This document shows, one piece after another, positions 55,392 through 64,000 of a stretch of 64,000 nt of DNA; the first letter of the stretch is position 1; every line of letters starts with the position of its first letter. The DNA comes from Monocercomonoides exilis (lineage: Eukaryota > Preaxostyla > Oxymonadida > Polymastigidae), in contig LSRY02000040.1 of NCBI GenBank assembly GCA_001643675.2, positions 834,001-898,000 on the forward strand, given 5' to 3'. The notes under the pieces were generated by a model. That model ran no database searches. It was given only the letters and a program-made list of their open reading frames with translations, and was not told the DNA's origin. The translations under genes and the position numbers were made by a program.

Positions 55392-56893
55392 CTACAGATA
55401 CATCAAATATTCAGAAGTGTTTTTTGATAATTCACGATAATCATTTTCGTTAACAAAAGAAATGAATCCATAAAGGCTTGTTGTGATATCTTCGTATCCT
55501 TCTTCCTCCATCTTTTTAAATATCTTTCTTTTCAATTCTTTTCGTTTTGTTTCGAACATTTCATCATTCTCCTCCCCTTTCAGTCTTTCCGAAATTGAAA
55601 AACAGAATCTCAAACAATGATATACCATTTCGTTATTCAATGTTGATCGGTGAATCTCCTCCAGAATAACTTCAACAGCTCTGCTCTTTAATAAGATATC
55701 TTCATGCTCAACTCCGTTTCTTGCTGTAATTATTAATACATCAACACATTCATTGCGTATGATTTGGCATCTACCCCTTGATGCTCGAATCATTTGAACA
55801 AGGCTGGCTATTAGTCCAGCAAGTTCTTCTTCCCACAATGTGTACGAGTTTAAGAACTCAGAAATCACATCGAACCATCTCCTGATAACAGACACTTCTT
55901 TCACTTTTGTTTCTTTTCTTCTTTCTTCTTTTCTCTTCCAATCCACACTCTTTGACAGATCTTCCAGTTCTCTTGTTGCCTCTCTTGCAAAATGCAATTC
56001 ATTCACAATCACTTCTTCCAGTGTTCTGTCCCAATAAAATCTTTTTATCAAAAACTGCCAAGCAGATTGATAGGCAAGTCGTGTCAGATTGTGATGCTCC
56101 TGGTGATATTTGATGGTTTCTGTCATTTCATTCAAATACAGTTCTTGTTTTATTTGCTTATAAAAACCAGAAAAAAATGCAAAAATATCAAAATGGAAAT
56201 AGAAGCGAACATATAAAATATGTGTTAACATTACTCAAAGCCAGCAACGCCATTTCCACTTCTTTTTGAGTCTCCTCATTTCTCTCTTTCTTCGAGGCAA
56301 CTTTCAGAAGGCACGGCACAATTATTGAACGATATTCATATGAAAACTGGTAGATTAGCAAAGCATAACATTCATAAAGATCAGTCAGAAACTTTTCATT
56401 TTTTTCTTCTTTTTTCTTCTCATTTTCATCAATAATCATCTTTTCAATTCTTCTTTTCAACAAAGATTCTTTAAAGTGCATAATCCATATATTTTTCATC
56501 ACTTTGTAATATCCAGCTTGCTTCAATAGCAAGATTGCACTTTCCAATGATAATGTCTTTTCTTCAATCATTTGGTGAATTTTATTGAATAGATCTTTCG
56601 TGAAAACTGTTATGATATCTCCTTCAGTCATTTCATTAATTAATCCATTCATCTCTTCGATTTTCCGTTTTTGTTCATCTTCTCTGCAATGTTCCACTTC
56701 ACAAAACAATTCTGCAAATAGAATTTAAAAAAACAAAAATTTTGTTCAGAATGGTTCAATCCAAATTAAAAAACAAACTTGAAAACTTCACAGTTTTGAC
56801 CGTAATCAAAATTTCATCTTCAAAATAATCATGTTCAGGATAATCATCTTCTGAATTATAATCTTCAGAATTATCATCGTCTGACAAACTCAT
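55392..56893 (-). CDS. Oxymonad multicopy family protein, copy D, with a mutated intron donor
   Basis: Exons by homology (minus) are 56893-56779, 56711-56215 and 56156-55392 (458 residues if spliced). Intron 1 is normal (GTTTGTT...TTTGCAG, 67 bp). Intron 2, at 56214-56157, begins ATATGTTCGC where copies B and C have GTATGTTC, so the donor G is changed to A. Exon 2 is still exactly 497 nt. If this intron is retained, the protein ends 14 residues later (FICSLLFPF then TGA), losing the C-terminal 255 codons, which are still open. Either splicing uses an AT-AG intron, or copy D is newly inactivated. Sequence marks are KFSKLFCEVEHCREDEQKRK, LSLESAILLLKQAGYYKVMK and LNEMTETIKYHQEHHNLTRL. Confidence 0.75.
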
Positions 56894-57120
56894 TCTGCTT
56901 GTTCCAAAAAATATTCAAAAACAAGGCAAAGCTTGACACGCAACAAAATAAAAAATAAATACACACATCGTTTATTATCTCGCAAAATAAAAAAGATTTC
57001 AATACATACTACTTTGTTTTTTGCTTTATAAAAAGAAATGTTAAAGATATTGCGAAGAAGCCTCAAGTATTGGCTGTATGAAGCAAGAAAAGGAAATCTT
57101 TTGTTTTTTGATCAAACCAA
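56894..57120 (-). promoter_or_regulatory. Conserved 5' block of copy D
   Basis: The equivalent of 52710-52943 on the other strand. It has GGAACAAGCAGAATG at the start codon and diverges from the other copies upstream of TTTTTTGATCAAACCAA. Confidence 0.45.
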
Positions 57121-58840
57121 AAGAAATTCAAGACGGTGAAAACGTTATGATTTTTGATTTTCTTAGGAAATGAAGCAGTTTTTGACAAATTTCGGAGAAG
57201 CATCAATCAATAAAAGCTGAATGGAATATCTATCATTTTGAAAAGTGAAACAAGTAGATAAGTTTATTGTTAAAGAGAAGATGTTATACATATTTCTGGA
57301 CTTCAATTCTGACAAAAAAAAGGGTAACTGATGTTTGTATTCTCAAAAAATGCTATCTATTTTTGGCATTCATGCATTTTCCTTTTGTGCAGATGATTCG
57401 TGGAACTGTTGAAGATGAAAGAATTCCACAATCAAAATGCATAAACAATACAAAAGCATTGTGCATTTGCTTCAAAAGAAAGCGAACTTGAAACAAACCA
57501 ACAAGAAGAAAGAAAAAGGTGAAAAAGTATCAACCACAAAAGTGGCCAAAAGAATTGGAGAATAAACAAAAATGAAAATCATTGTGAAGGCTAGCTCCAA
57601 CGGCAAAGTTTCATCGTTTCACATATCGGCTCTAAAGCAACAAAAGAAGAATCAGACAATGACTTTTATGGACTAAATCATTGAACACCTTCGACAAAAA
57701 GAAAGCCATTTTGCGAGATTGAACGGGAAAGAAAGAAAGAGATGCCAAAAGCCTCTAATCCTTGAGAAACATCATTGAATACAGCAAGTGTTTTGTGATT
57801 TCCTATAAAGCTAATAAGATTGATCCGACTCCAACAGAAGGAATTTATCTCATCATATGGATTTTCTTTAACCAAAATATGGAGATTGATAAACACATTG
57901 ATTCTTGTTCTGGAAACATTGTTTGTTCCGATATTATTCCTTTTGAATAATCCATAGAATCTTTTTAAATTCATTCTTCAATATTTCAACAGAATACAAA
58001 AACTTCAACTTTGCCATCTCCTTTATCTTACGTTTTTTCACAGGAAACACAGAATGGAAAGAATGATTGTGATGTTGAACATCTTTAGAATTTTCAGTGA
58101 TGTGTGCATCCAACAAGCAATTAAAGGAGAAAAGAGAAGAGAAATTAGAAAAAAGGAAAAGAATATTTGAAAAACAATTTTATGAAAAAGGAGAAGATAT
58201 GTTTGAGAGACCAGTTTGTTGGGGAAAATTGCGGAAATTGTCATTTATGGGGAATTGGAAGATCTGCAGAAATGTGAGGATTTGAGAGAGAAAGAAGAGA
58301 GATAGAAAAAAAAGAGGAGGAAGAAGAATGAGAAGAAGAAAGCTGAAAGTGACAAAGAAAAGTATTTGGTAAAAATGAAAGAGAAGAATGCAAAGATTGT
58401 GCTATCGTGCTTCACTGTTACGAGATCAAAGAAGAGTTTTGTTGAAATTATTTTCAAAAACTGCATATTGAAGGTTATTATATTGTTTTTCGCTTATTTA
58501 TTGGTTTTTTCCCCATTTCTTTGTTAACATTTCCGCTTTTCTCAATTAAAAGTGGAGCATTTGTTCTTTTTTTTATTGGATTAAAAATACTTTGCGCTTC
58601 CTTATTGAATTTTTTGCTTTTCAGAGTGGAATTATGTGGTAGAAGATTGATTTGATTGATTGATGATTGAATAATGATTTTATCCTTCTAATTCAGAACC
58701 TGAAGAAGCTGCTTTTTCTTTTCTTCATCATCCTCTGAAAAAAAGTGTTTCTTTATTTAAAGCATCCAAATTATGCAATCCTTTTTCTATATTACACATT
58801 TCAACAACAAAATATGCTGCCTCGAGCAAATATGGTGCAA
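57121..58840. other. Spacer with decayed coding-like pieces
   Basis: Small overlapping frames on both strands occur. The most protein-like are VQMIRGTVEDERIPQSKCIN (plus, about 57390-57450), VFNDVSQGLEAFGISFFLSR (minus, 57765-57700) and GEDMFERPVCWGKLRKLSFM (plus, about 58190-58250). No continuous gene can be built with plausible introns, and no family is recognised. The last 400 bases are AT-rich. Confidence 0.3.
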
Positions 58841-58859
58841 TATTCTAGCAGTTTTGAAA

Positions 58860-59000
58860 AATACTGCAATTTGATCCAAACTTTTTCTTCTTTCATATCA
58901 TAATTAATGAAGCAATCTTCTCAAAATATTTTCATTTGAATTGAAAATTGAATTGAGAAACCATTCAGAAATAAACAAGTGGAACAAAATTCATAAACTT
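58860..59000 (+). repeat. Third, diverged copy of the dispersed AT-rich repeat
   Basis: ATCCAAACTTTTTCTTCTTT followed by TATCATAATTAATG and GTGGAACAAAATTCATAAAC corresponds to parts of 18755-18895. Confidence 0.35.
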
Positions 59001-59194
59001 AAAAAATATAATCCCATATATAAGCAAAAACATTATAAATTCAATTTGAACATATTTGCCAACAATACATATCTTTGGCAACAATCATTTAGCTTTTTTT
59101 TCTTTTTCTTTTTTTTTTTTTTTTGTAAAACATACCCTTAATTATATTTGAAAAATCAACATAAATAAAAAAATGCAACAGATCAAAAATCGAA

Positions 59195-60388
59195 ATGGAA
59201 AAAAAGGTGTCTGGCAAGCCGAAAAGCATCGAGCAGCGTAAGCAGCTGTACAGCCTGGATGGGATCCGCGGGATATGCGGGATATGTGTTGTGTTCTACC
59301 ACCTGGTGGGAACTATATACCATTACCAGCCGTACACGAAGATTGTGAATCACGGATACTTGATTGTGGACTTTTTCTATTTGATCACCGGGTTTGTGTT
59401 GGGGTATGCGTACGACAAAAAGAAAACGTCGCTGTCAGCCTGGAGCTTCGTGAAGAGGCGTTTTGTGCGGCTGCAACCACTGGTATTCCTCACTTCGCTG
59501 GTGCCAACGTTTTTCTTGCGGTACTTGAATGCACCTTCAATCGGGTGGGTGAATTACGGGGATGTTCCTGTTTTGAACAGGGTGGTACTGCTGATTTTAG
59601 CGACACTTAACATTCCAGCGCCGAAAAGTCTTGTGTACTCAGCAAAACCGTCGATGTTTCCTCTGAACCCGCCTCAATGGTTTTTGGTATATGCTTACAT
59701 TGGGAACATCCTGTACATAGCGGTGTTGAGGCATTGCAGGACGTCAGTTCTTTGTGTGTGTGCTGCAATATCCGCGTTGTGCACCGGATACATGACTTTC
59801 ACATCTGAGTTTGGGTACGTGAACGGAGGATTCCTTCTAAACGATCGGAAGATGGCGCCGTTTGGGATTGTGAGGCTAATGACACCTCTGCTGATCGGGC
59901 AGGTTATAAGCAGGGTTTATCAAAAGCAGGAAATGAAGTCGAAAGAAGAGGAAAAGAAGGGAAAGAAGAGTTCAGGGGGAATTCGATTTGCATTCTGGAT
60001 TGCGAGTGCTTGCCTAATTTCGATGAGCAAAGTTCCGTATCTACGCAAGGAGGGGGAAAGTGCATATAGAAACGCAGCGTTTGACACATCAGCAGTGACG
60101 ATTATTGAACCACTGATATTGATGGTGATCATCAACGGATGCCAGCCGAGCCAATGGGAGTGCGACCTGTTCGTGTGGATGGGAAAGATGTCATATTCAC
60201 TTTTCTTGTGTCATTGCATTTTTATTGACTTTGTGTCCTGCTGGGTGGCGAACAACAATCTTTCGTTTGACTATGTGTGGATCATGTTTGTGGGGATTAT
60301 TGTGTTGAGTGTTGTTCTTGCGCATTTCTACGAGATTTACTTCAACGAACCTGTACAGAAGTGGATTTCGGTGCATCTTCGTGTGTAG
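59195..60388 (+). CDS. Acyltransferase family 3 membrane protein
   Basis: This intact, intronless frame of 397 residues has the marks of acyltransferase 3 (OafA/NolL-type) integral membrane O-acyltransferases. The N-terminal YSLDGIRGICGICVVFYH carries the RG...H pattern of helix 1. It is followed by GYLIVDFFYLITGFVLGYAY, then KRRFVRLQPLVFLTSLVPTF and a PPQWFLVYAYIGNILYIAVL segment. The last helices begin MGKMSYSLFLCHCIFIDFV. About ten hydrophobic helices are visible, with a charged loop near 245-260 (EEEKKGKKSSGG). The predicted role is transfer of an acyl group to a sugar or lipid at a membrane; the substrate cannot be told. The GC content is far above the flanks and there are no Ser/Glu runs, which would fit a gene acquired from bacteria, though intact eukaryotic members exist. 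The start at 59195 is the first in-frame ATG. Confidence 0.88.
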   Translation: MEKKVSGKPKSIEQRKQLYSLDGIRGICGICVVFYHLVGTIYHYQPYTKIVNHGYLIVDFFYLITGFVLGYAYDKKKTSLSAWSFVKRRFVRLQPLVFLTSLVPTFFLRYLNAPSIGWVNYGDVPVLNRVVLLILATLNIPAPKSLVYSAKPSMFPLNPPQWFLVYAYIGNILYIAVLRHCRTSVLCVCAAISALCTGYMTFTSEFGYVNGGFLLNDRKMAPFGIVRLMTPLLIGQVISRVYQKQEMKSKEEEKKGKKSSGGIRFAFWIASACLISMSKVPYLRKEGESAYRNAAFDTSAVTIIEPLILMVIINGCQPSQWECDLFVWMGKMSYSLFLCHCIFIDFVSCWVANNNLSFDYVWIMFVGIIVLSVVLAHFYEIYFNEPVQKWISVHLRV

Positions 60389-61104
60389 AGTGAGGCAAAA
60401 TGTTTTTTATGAAACCATCAAAAATCAAATAAATGAAGTTGGCTTGGAAAAACATTAGTGCTGCATGATTATTTCTAATTTTATTGTATTTATGTTTTTG
60501 CTTTTTGTTTTTATTAAAACAAACACCTTTCCATGTCGAAGTGTAAATCAATGCTTTGAGTTGAAAGTGAATTGTCAGCAATGGCAAATCAAATATTCAT
60601 GAAATGTTTTCACTGTTTTCTTTGTTTATTTTTAATATCTTGAAACTTTTGGATGGTCGTTGGAAAAATAACTCCTTATTGAAAGCGGAAAGGTTTGATT
60701 CCGATTCTAAAATAGAAATGTTTTTCGTGCTGCGATATTTCATGGAAAGAAAACCATTTCTTCAATCAAATATATGGGAATACAAAAAGGTTTGATTGCT
60801 CATGAGAAACTGAATAAAAATGAACCTTTTTGTTCTTCTTTTTGCGAGACACACAAAATTAGCTTTTTCGAAACAATGCCACTTTAATACTTGTGATATA
60901 TTTTAATCTCATCTTTTAAAATAATAAGAAAATTATTTCTCTTGCATATTAATAAATTTTAAAAACATAAAGAATCCAAATATTCAACATAAAAAAAAAG
61001 TTCGGTAACACTCCAAAATCAACGAGGAAGATAAATGAAAAAGCTAAAGTCCTAACTGTCATGATTTATGAATATGATAAACAAAAAAATAAAATCCATC
61101 AAAA
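60389..61104. other. Intergenic spacer
   Basis: AT-rich DNA between convergent genes. A 63-codon plus frame at 60604-60795 (LLDGRWKNNSLLKAERFDSD) is isolated and not supported as a gene. Confidence 0.4.
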
Positions 61105-64000
61105 TCAAAACTGATTTAATGAATCCAAATCTCTTTTAAACGAAAGAAAACAGGAACAAAACCTATCAAACGAAAAGAGAGACGAAACATTAATCATTTC
61201 CACTAATTCACTTGCGGATTCTGGAATGGCTTGAGAAAATGATTGCGAACGAGTGTCATTGGCCAGTTGTAATCCACCAAATGAAAGACATTTGCTCAAA
61301 TTGTTCGATTTGAAGCTATCAGTTTCTTTCTCATTTGACGAACAAGCTTCTGCCACTCTATCTATCTCATTCACACTCATGTGTACTTTTCCATTCTTTT
61401 TCTTTCTTCTCAGCTTTCTCTTTGCTTCTGAATCCACGTGATTCCGTTTTTGCCGCATTAACATGATGTCCAAATGCATAATCTTCTTTTCTTCCATTTT
61501 TAAAGCTTCAAATACTTTTTTCTTTCTTTTTTCTTCATTTTCAAACTTCTGAAAAGATAAAAGCAGCACAAACATGAAAAGCTCAGAGAAAGAAGGGAAA
61601 AGAAGATGGTGAAAGAAACTGTGCGAAGAAAACGAAGAAAAGGAAGATAATGACGAAAGACGAGATGAAAAAGAATCCTTCAAAGAATTCCGAGTGAAGG
61701 TGAAAGAGGAAGGAGAAGGAGGCAGTTGATGAATGCTGAATGGATACAAGGCAGACAGCTTCACAGGAAACTTGTTTGTTTGCAACAGCCCCAAACACGA
61801 TTTGTTAGAAGAGAAGGAAGAAGAAGAAGAAGAAGAAGAAGAATTAGCAGAAAATTGATCGAAACAGCATGAAGAGAAATAATCTTTATGTTGAAAAGCA
61901 GAAAATTCACCATACGATTGACAATGCTCAGTTTTATTGCACTTTGATGAAACCAATTTTGAGGCTATTTCTCTTGCTGAAGAGTCAGAAAGAGAGCGGT
62001 TGTGATAGCAACAATGATGATATCTGTGACAATATGTGTTAATGCATTGCTCATTAACATTAACATTGGTGATCTGCTTGTTGCTGTTTGATGAAGAGGC
62101 GGACAAAGGCAATGAAGAAGACAACGATTGCTGCGGAGAATGAATGAACGGTGGGGAATTGCAAGAAGAGGCAGATGGGAAGAAGCTTCGATATTTCGAA
62201 GAAGTTGAAGAAGAAGACAGATTTATCATCAAACTTTTTGGGCGAGCAGAAAGAGCTGAAGAAGCAGCAGGGGTATTTGAAGAAGGAATGAAAGAAGAAA
62301 CAGCCGACAGATTTGAAGAAGCCAATGAAACCGAATAGCGCTTCATTGGCGAATCAACAGCTGAAGAGTTGTTCCTCCTCTTGTTCGCATTGCTGGCATT
62401 TTCTGCAATGAAAGAGCGTCTCATTGAACTGCACTCACGGCAATGGCATCTGATTCCAGAAAGAAACATGGAAAGCGGGTGCGAAAGAGAGGAAAGCGAG
62501 GAAAGAGAGAAAGAAGAAGGAGAAGGATGAAGAGAAAGAGGGATCGGAGGAAGATGCAGAGCAGAGGATAGAGAATTGTCGTTCGAAAAAGACGGGGAGA
62601 GAGAAGAAACAGAAGAAGAAGAAGAAGAAACTTCTTTCTCTATTGGACTGATCGGATCATTCAAACGCGGAGGCGGAGGAATGATTCCAAGTTCAGATGC
62701 ACTTTTGTGAGAGGAAGAAGAAAAATGAGAAGGAGGAGGAGGAGGAGAAGAAGAAGAGCTGAAATAACCAGAAAGAGTGTTTGGCGGAGAATCCAACAGA
62801 TTTGGAGAAGAAGGATGCATTGCGTGGTTGCTGGATTCTTCATCACTAACATCAGACTCTGCAGTTGTGTGCTTGCTTTCTTCACCACTTTTTTCGCTTT
62901 CCTCAGACGAACAATGCTTATTTGACTCAAATGTATCACAAGTGCAACAATCGTTCTCTTCGTCCTTCCCTTCTTTCTCCTTTTTCTCACTTTTTTCCTT
63001 CGCTTTTCCAGATGCTTCTTTGCACTTCTCAGCATTCGCTGCCTTCTTTCTTGCCTCTCCCCATCCATCGCTGGAGGCTCCTCCTCTCCCAAATCCATAC
63101 ACTCCCTTCGCAAATGTCACTGTCTCATCGTTCAGCTCGTTCTTCACCACGAACAAATCCTTCAAATTCTGCTCATACAAAAGCAGGTCGCACTCATCTT
63201 CTCTCAGCCTTTGCAGAAGCAGAGTGTCGATTGAGGCAGAGGCAACAGGAAGAAGAAGAGAGAGGAGAAGAGGAGGAAGCGAGGAGGAATAAGGAGAAGA
63301 TGAAGGAAATGAAGAATATGAAGAAGATGAGAAAGGGGAGGAAGGAGAAGATAATGAAGATAAGTTTTGATCATTCACAAAAGACAAATTGCACAAGTTG
63401 GATGATTGCTCTGAAGAATAATTTGGAGAAGAAGAAGAAGAAGAAGAAGAACTTTGAAAAGATGAATTTCTTTCTGAATAAATCGGACAAAAGTTGCATT
63501 TCCCCCCCAATTCTGAATGAAAAATTAAACATGGCTCAGATTTCGATTTGCAAAGTGCATATTTCTTTGAGCAAAAAGAAGAACATTTTGAACTATCACA
63601 ACTGCTTTTGGCTTCGGCATCAATATCATCCAGTTGCTTCTCATTTTCATTGATGGTAAATGAGTTTCCTTTATTTGTTTCTCTTTCTCCTTCTTTTTCT
63701 CCTTCTTTTTCTTTTTCTTTTTCTTTTTCTTTTTCTTTTTCTCTTTCTCTTTTTCTTTCCAACTCCTTCTGTCTTCTAAGGAACAAGTGCCAATCCATCA
63801 GAAATGCCTCTTCGTTTGCGGGTGCGCAAAGATAAACAGCAGAAAAAGAGAGAACGAGAAGAAGAGGGCAACAAGAAGACTTGGCAATCGACACGACAGG
63901 AAGAATAAGCAGAACAGAGGAAAATTCTGTTGGAGAAGGATTGTTGTTATTGCTGGAAGAAGAAGAAGAAGGAAGAGAGAAAGAAGAAGGAGAAGGAGAA
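61105..64000 (-). CDS. 3' part of a large Ser/Glu/Cys-rich protein gene (5' end outside the window)
   Basis: The minus-strand frame is open from the window edge to the TAA at 61105 (964 codons), with no necessary start inside. From the 5' side it has a Ser/Asn run and a hydrophobic stretch (VLLILPVVSIAKSSCCPLLL, then LSFSAVYLCAPANEEAFLMD). A charged (KE)n helix follows. Next is a Cys-rich segment (SSCDSSKCSSFCSKKYALCK and GGKCNFCPIY), then a conserved-looking block (SIDTLLLQRLREDECDLLLY, VYGFGRGGASSDGWGEARKK), and long Ser runs. A basic part (EAKRRKLRRKKKNGKVHMSV-like) and a final hydrophobic tail complete it. No family was recognised. Cys clusters may bind metal but lack a standard spacing. 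The frame stays open through many microsatellites, which supports a functional gene. Confidence 0.7.
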   Translation of the reverse strand, partial: SPSPSSFSLPSSSSSSNNNNPSPTEFSSVLLILPVVSIAKSSCCPLLLVLSFSAVYLCAPANEEAFLMDWHLFLRRQKELERKREREKEKEKEKEKEKEGEKEGERETNKGNSFTINENEKQLDDIDAEAKSSCDSSKCSSFCSKKYALCKSKSEPCLIFHSELGGKCNFCPIYSERNSSFQSSSSSSSSSPNYSSEQSSNLCNLSFVNDQNLSSLSSPSSPFSSSSYSSFPSSSPYSSSLPPLLLSLLLPVASASIDTLLLQRLREDECDLLLYEQNLKDLFVVKNELNDETVTFAKGVYGFGRGGASSDGWGEARKKAANAEKCKEASGKAKEKSEKKEKEGKDEENDCCTCDTFESNKHCSSEESEKSGEESKHTTAESDVSDEESSNHAMHPSSPNLLDSPPNTLSGYFSSSSSPPPPPSHFSSSSHKSASELGIIPPPPRLNDPISPIEKEVSSSSSSVSSLSPSFSNDNSLSSALHLPPIPLSLHPSPSSFSLSSLSSLSHPLSMFLSGIRCHCRECSSMRRSFIAENASNANKRRNNSSAVDSPMKRYSVSLASSNLSAVSSFIPSSNTPAASSALSARPKSLMINLSSSSTSSKYRSFFPSASSCNSPPFIHSPQQSLSSSLPLSASSSNSNKQITNVNVNEQCINTYCHRYHHCCYHNRSLSDSSAREIASKLVSSKCNKTEHCQSYGEFSAFQHKDYFSSCCFDQFSANSSSSSSSSSFSSNKSCLGLLQTNKFPVKLSALYPFSIHQLPPSPSSFTFTRNSLKDSFSSRLSSLSSFSSFSSHSFFHHLLFPSFSELFMFVLLLSFQKFENEEKRKKKVFEALKMEEKKIMHLDIMLMRQKRNHVDSEAKRKLRRKKKNGKVHMSVNEIDRVAEACSSNEKETDSFKSNNLSKCLSFGGLQLANDTRSQSFSQAIPESASELVEMINVSSLFSFDRFCSCFLSFKRDLDSLNQF

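Overview
The window looks like nuclear DNA of a protist, most probably an oxymonad close to Monocercomonoides exilis. I judge this by recognition, without any search. Two protein types I associate with that genome are present: a four-copy family of ~450-residue helical, Lys/Glu-rich proteins with three exons, and a beta-helix/transmembrane/pseudokinase membrane protein. Introns are short (about 47-68 bp), the code is standard, spacers are very AT-rich, and genes carry very long Ser, Glu and Lys runs. No rRNA, tRNA, CRISPR or bacterial operon was seen. Layout: 1-4 kb holds a decayed Ser-rich gene and a spliced remnant of a transposase-like gene. 4.0-14.0 kb is a nest of two terminal-inverted-repeat (TIR) elements. 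The outer one has ~342-bp TIRs and a perfect 8-bp target duplication and carries a broken beta-helix/pseudokinase gene. The inner one sits inside the right TIR of the outer one, has a 6-bp target duplication, and carries a long decayed gene and a second beta-helix fragment. 14-19.4 kb holds another decayed gene, a hAT-like transposase remnant and a second transposase pseudogene with an altered catalytic region. 19.4-25.5 kb lies between 26-bp inverted repeats and holds a decayed gene of a flagellate-type protein. 25.6-26.4 kb is a short inverted-repeat element rich in TTCGAA. 26.9-34.0 kb has three apparently intact genes: family copy A, a small minus-strand gene, and a giant acidic protein. 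34.4-37.5 kb is bounded by clusters of TTTATTCGAATAAA-like motifs around gene relics. 37.8-40.5 kb holds family copy C and a flank that is duplicated with copy D. 42.3-47.2 kb is a two-exon gene for a dual-specificity-phosphatase-like protein whose catalytic Cys is Ser. 47.5-49.7 kb has two adjacent large palindromes. 50.4-52.4 kb is another decayed gene. 52.9-56.9 kb holds convergent family copies B and D; copy D has lost the GT of an intron donor. 59.2-60.4 kb is an intact, GC-richer acyltransferase-3 membrane protein. 61.1-64.0 kb is the 3' part of a Ser/Glu/Cys-rich gene running off the window. The genes do not form a pathway. Intact single genes alternate with mobile DNA and with gene copies decayed by nonsense changes and frameshifts, several of them inside TIR elements. 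The repeated finding of host-gene fragments between inverted repeats suggests that TIR elements here capture and spread gene pieces, as Pack-type transposons do in plants. That is the most notable feature of the window.
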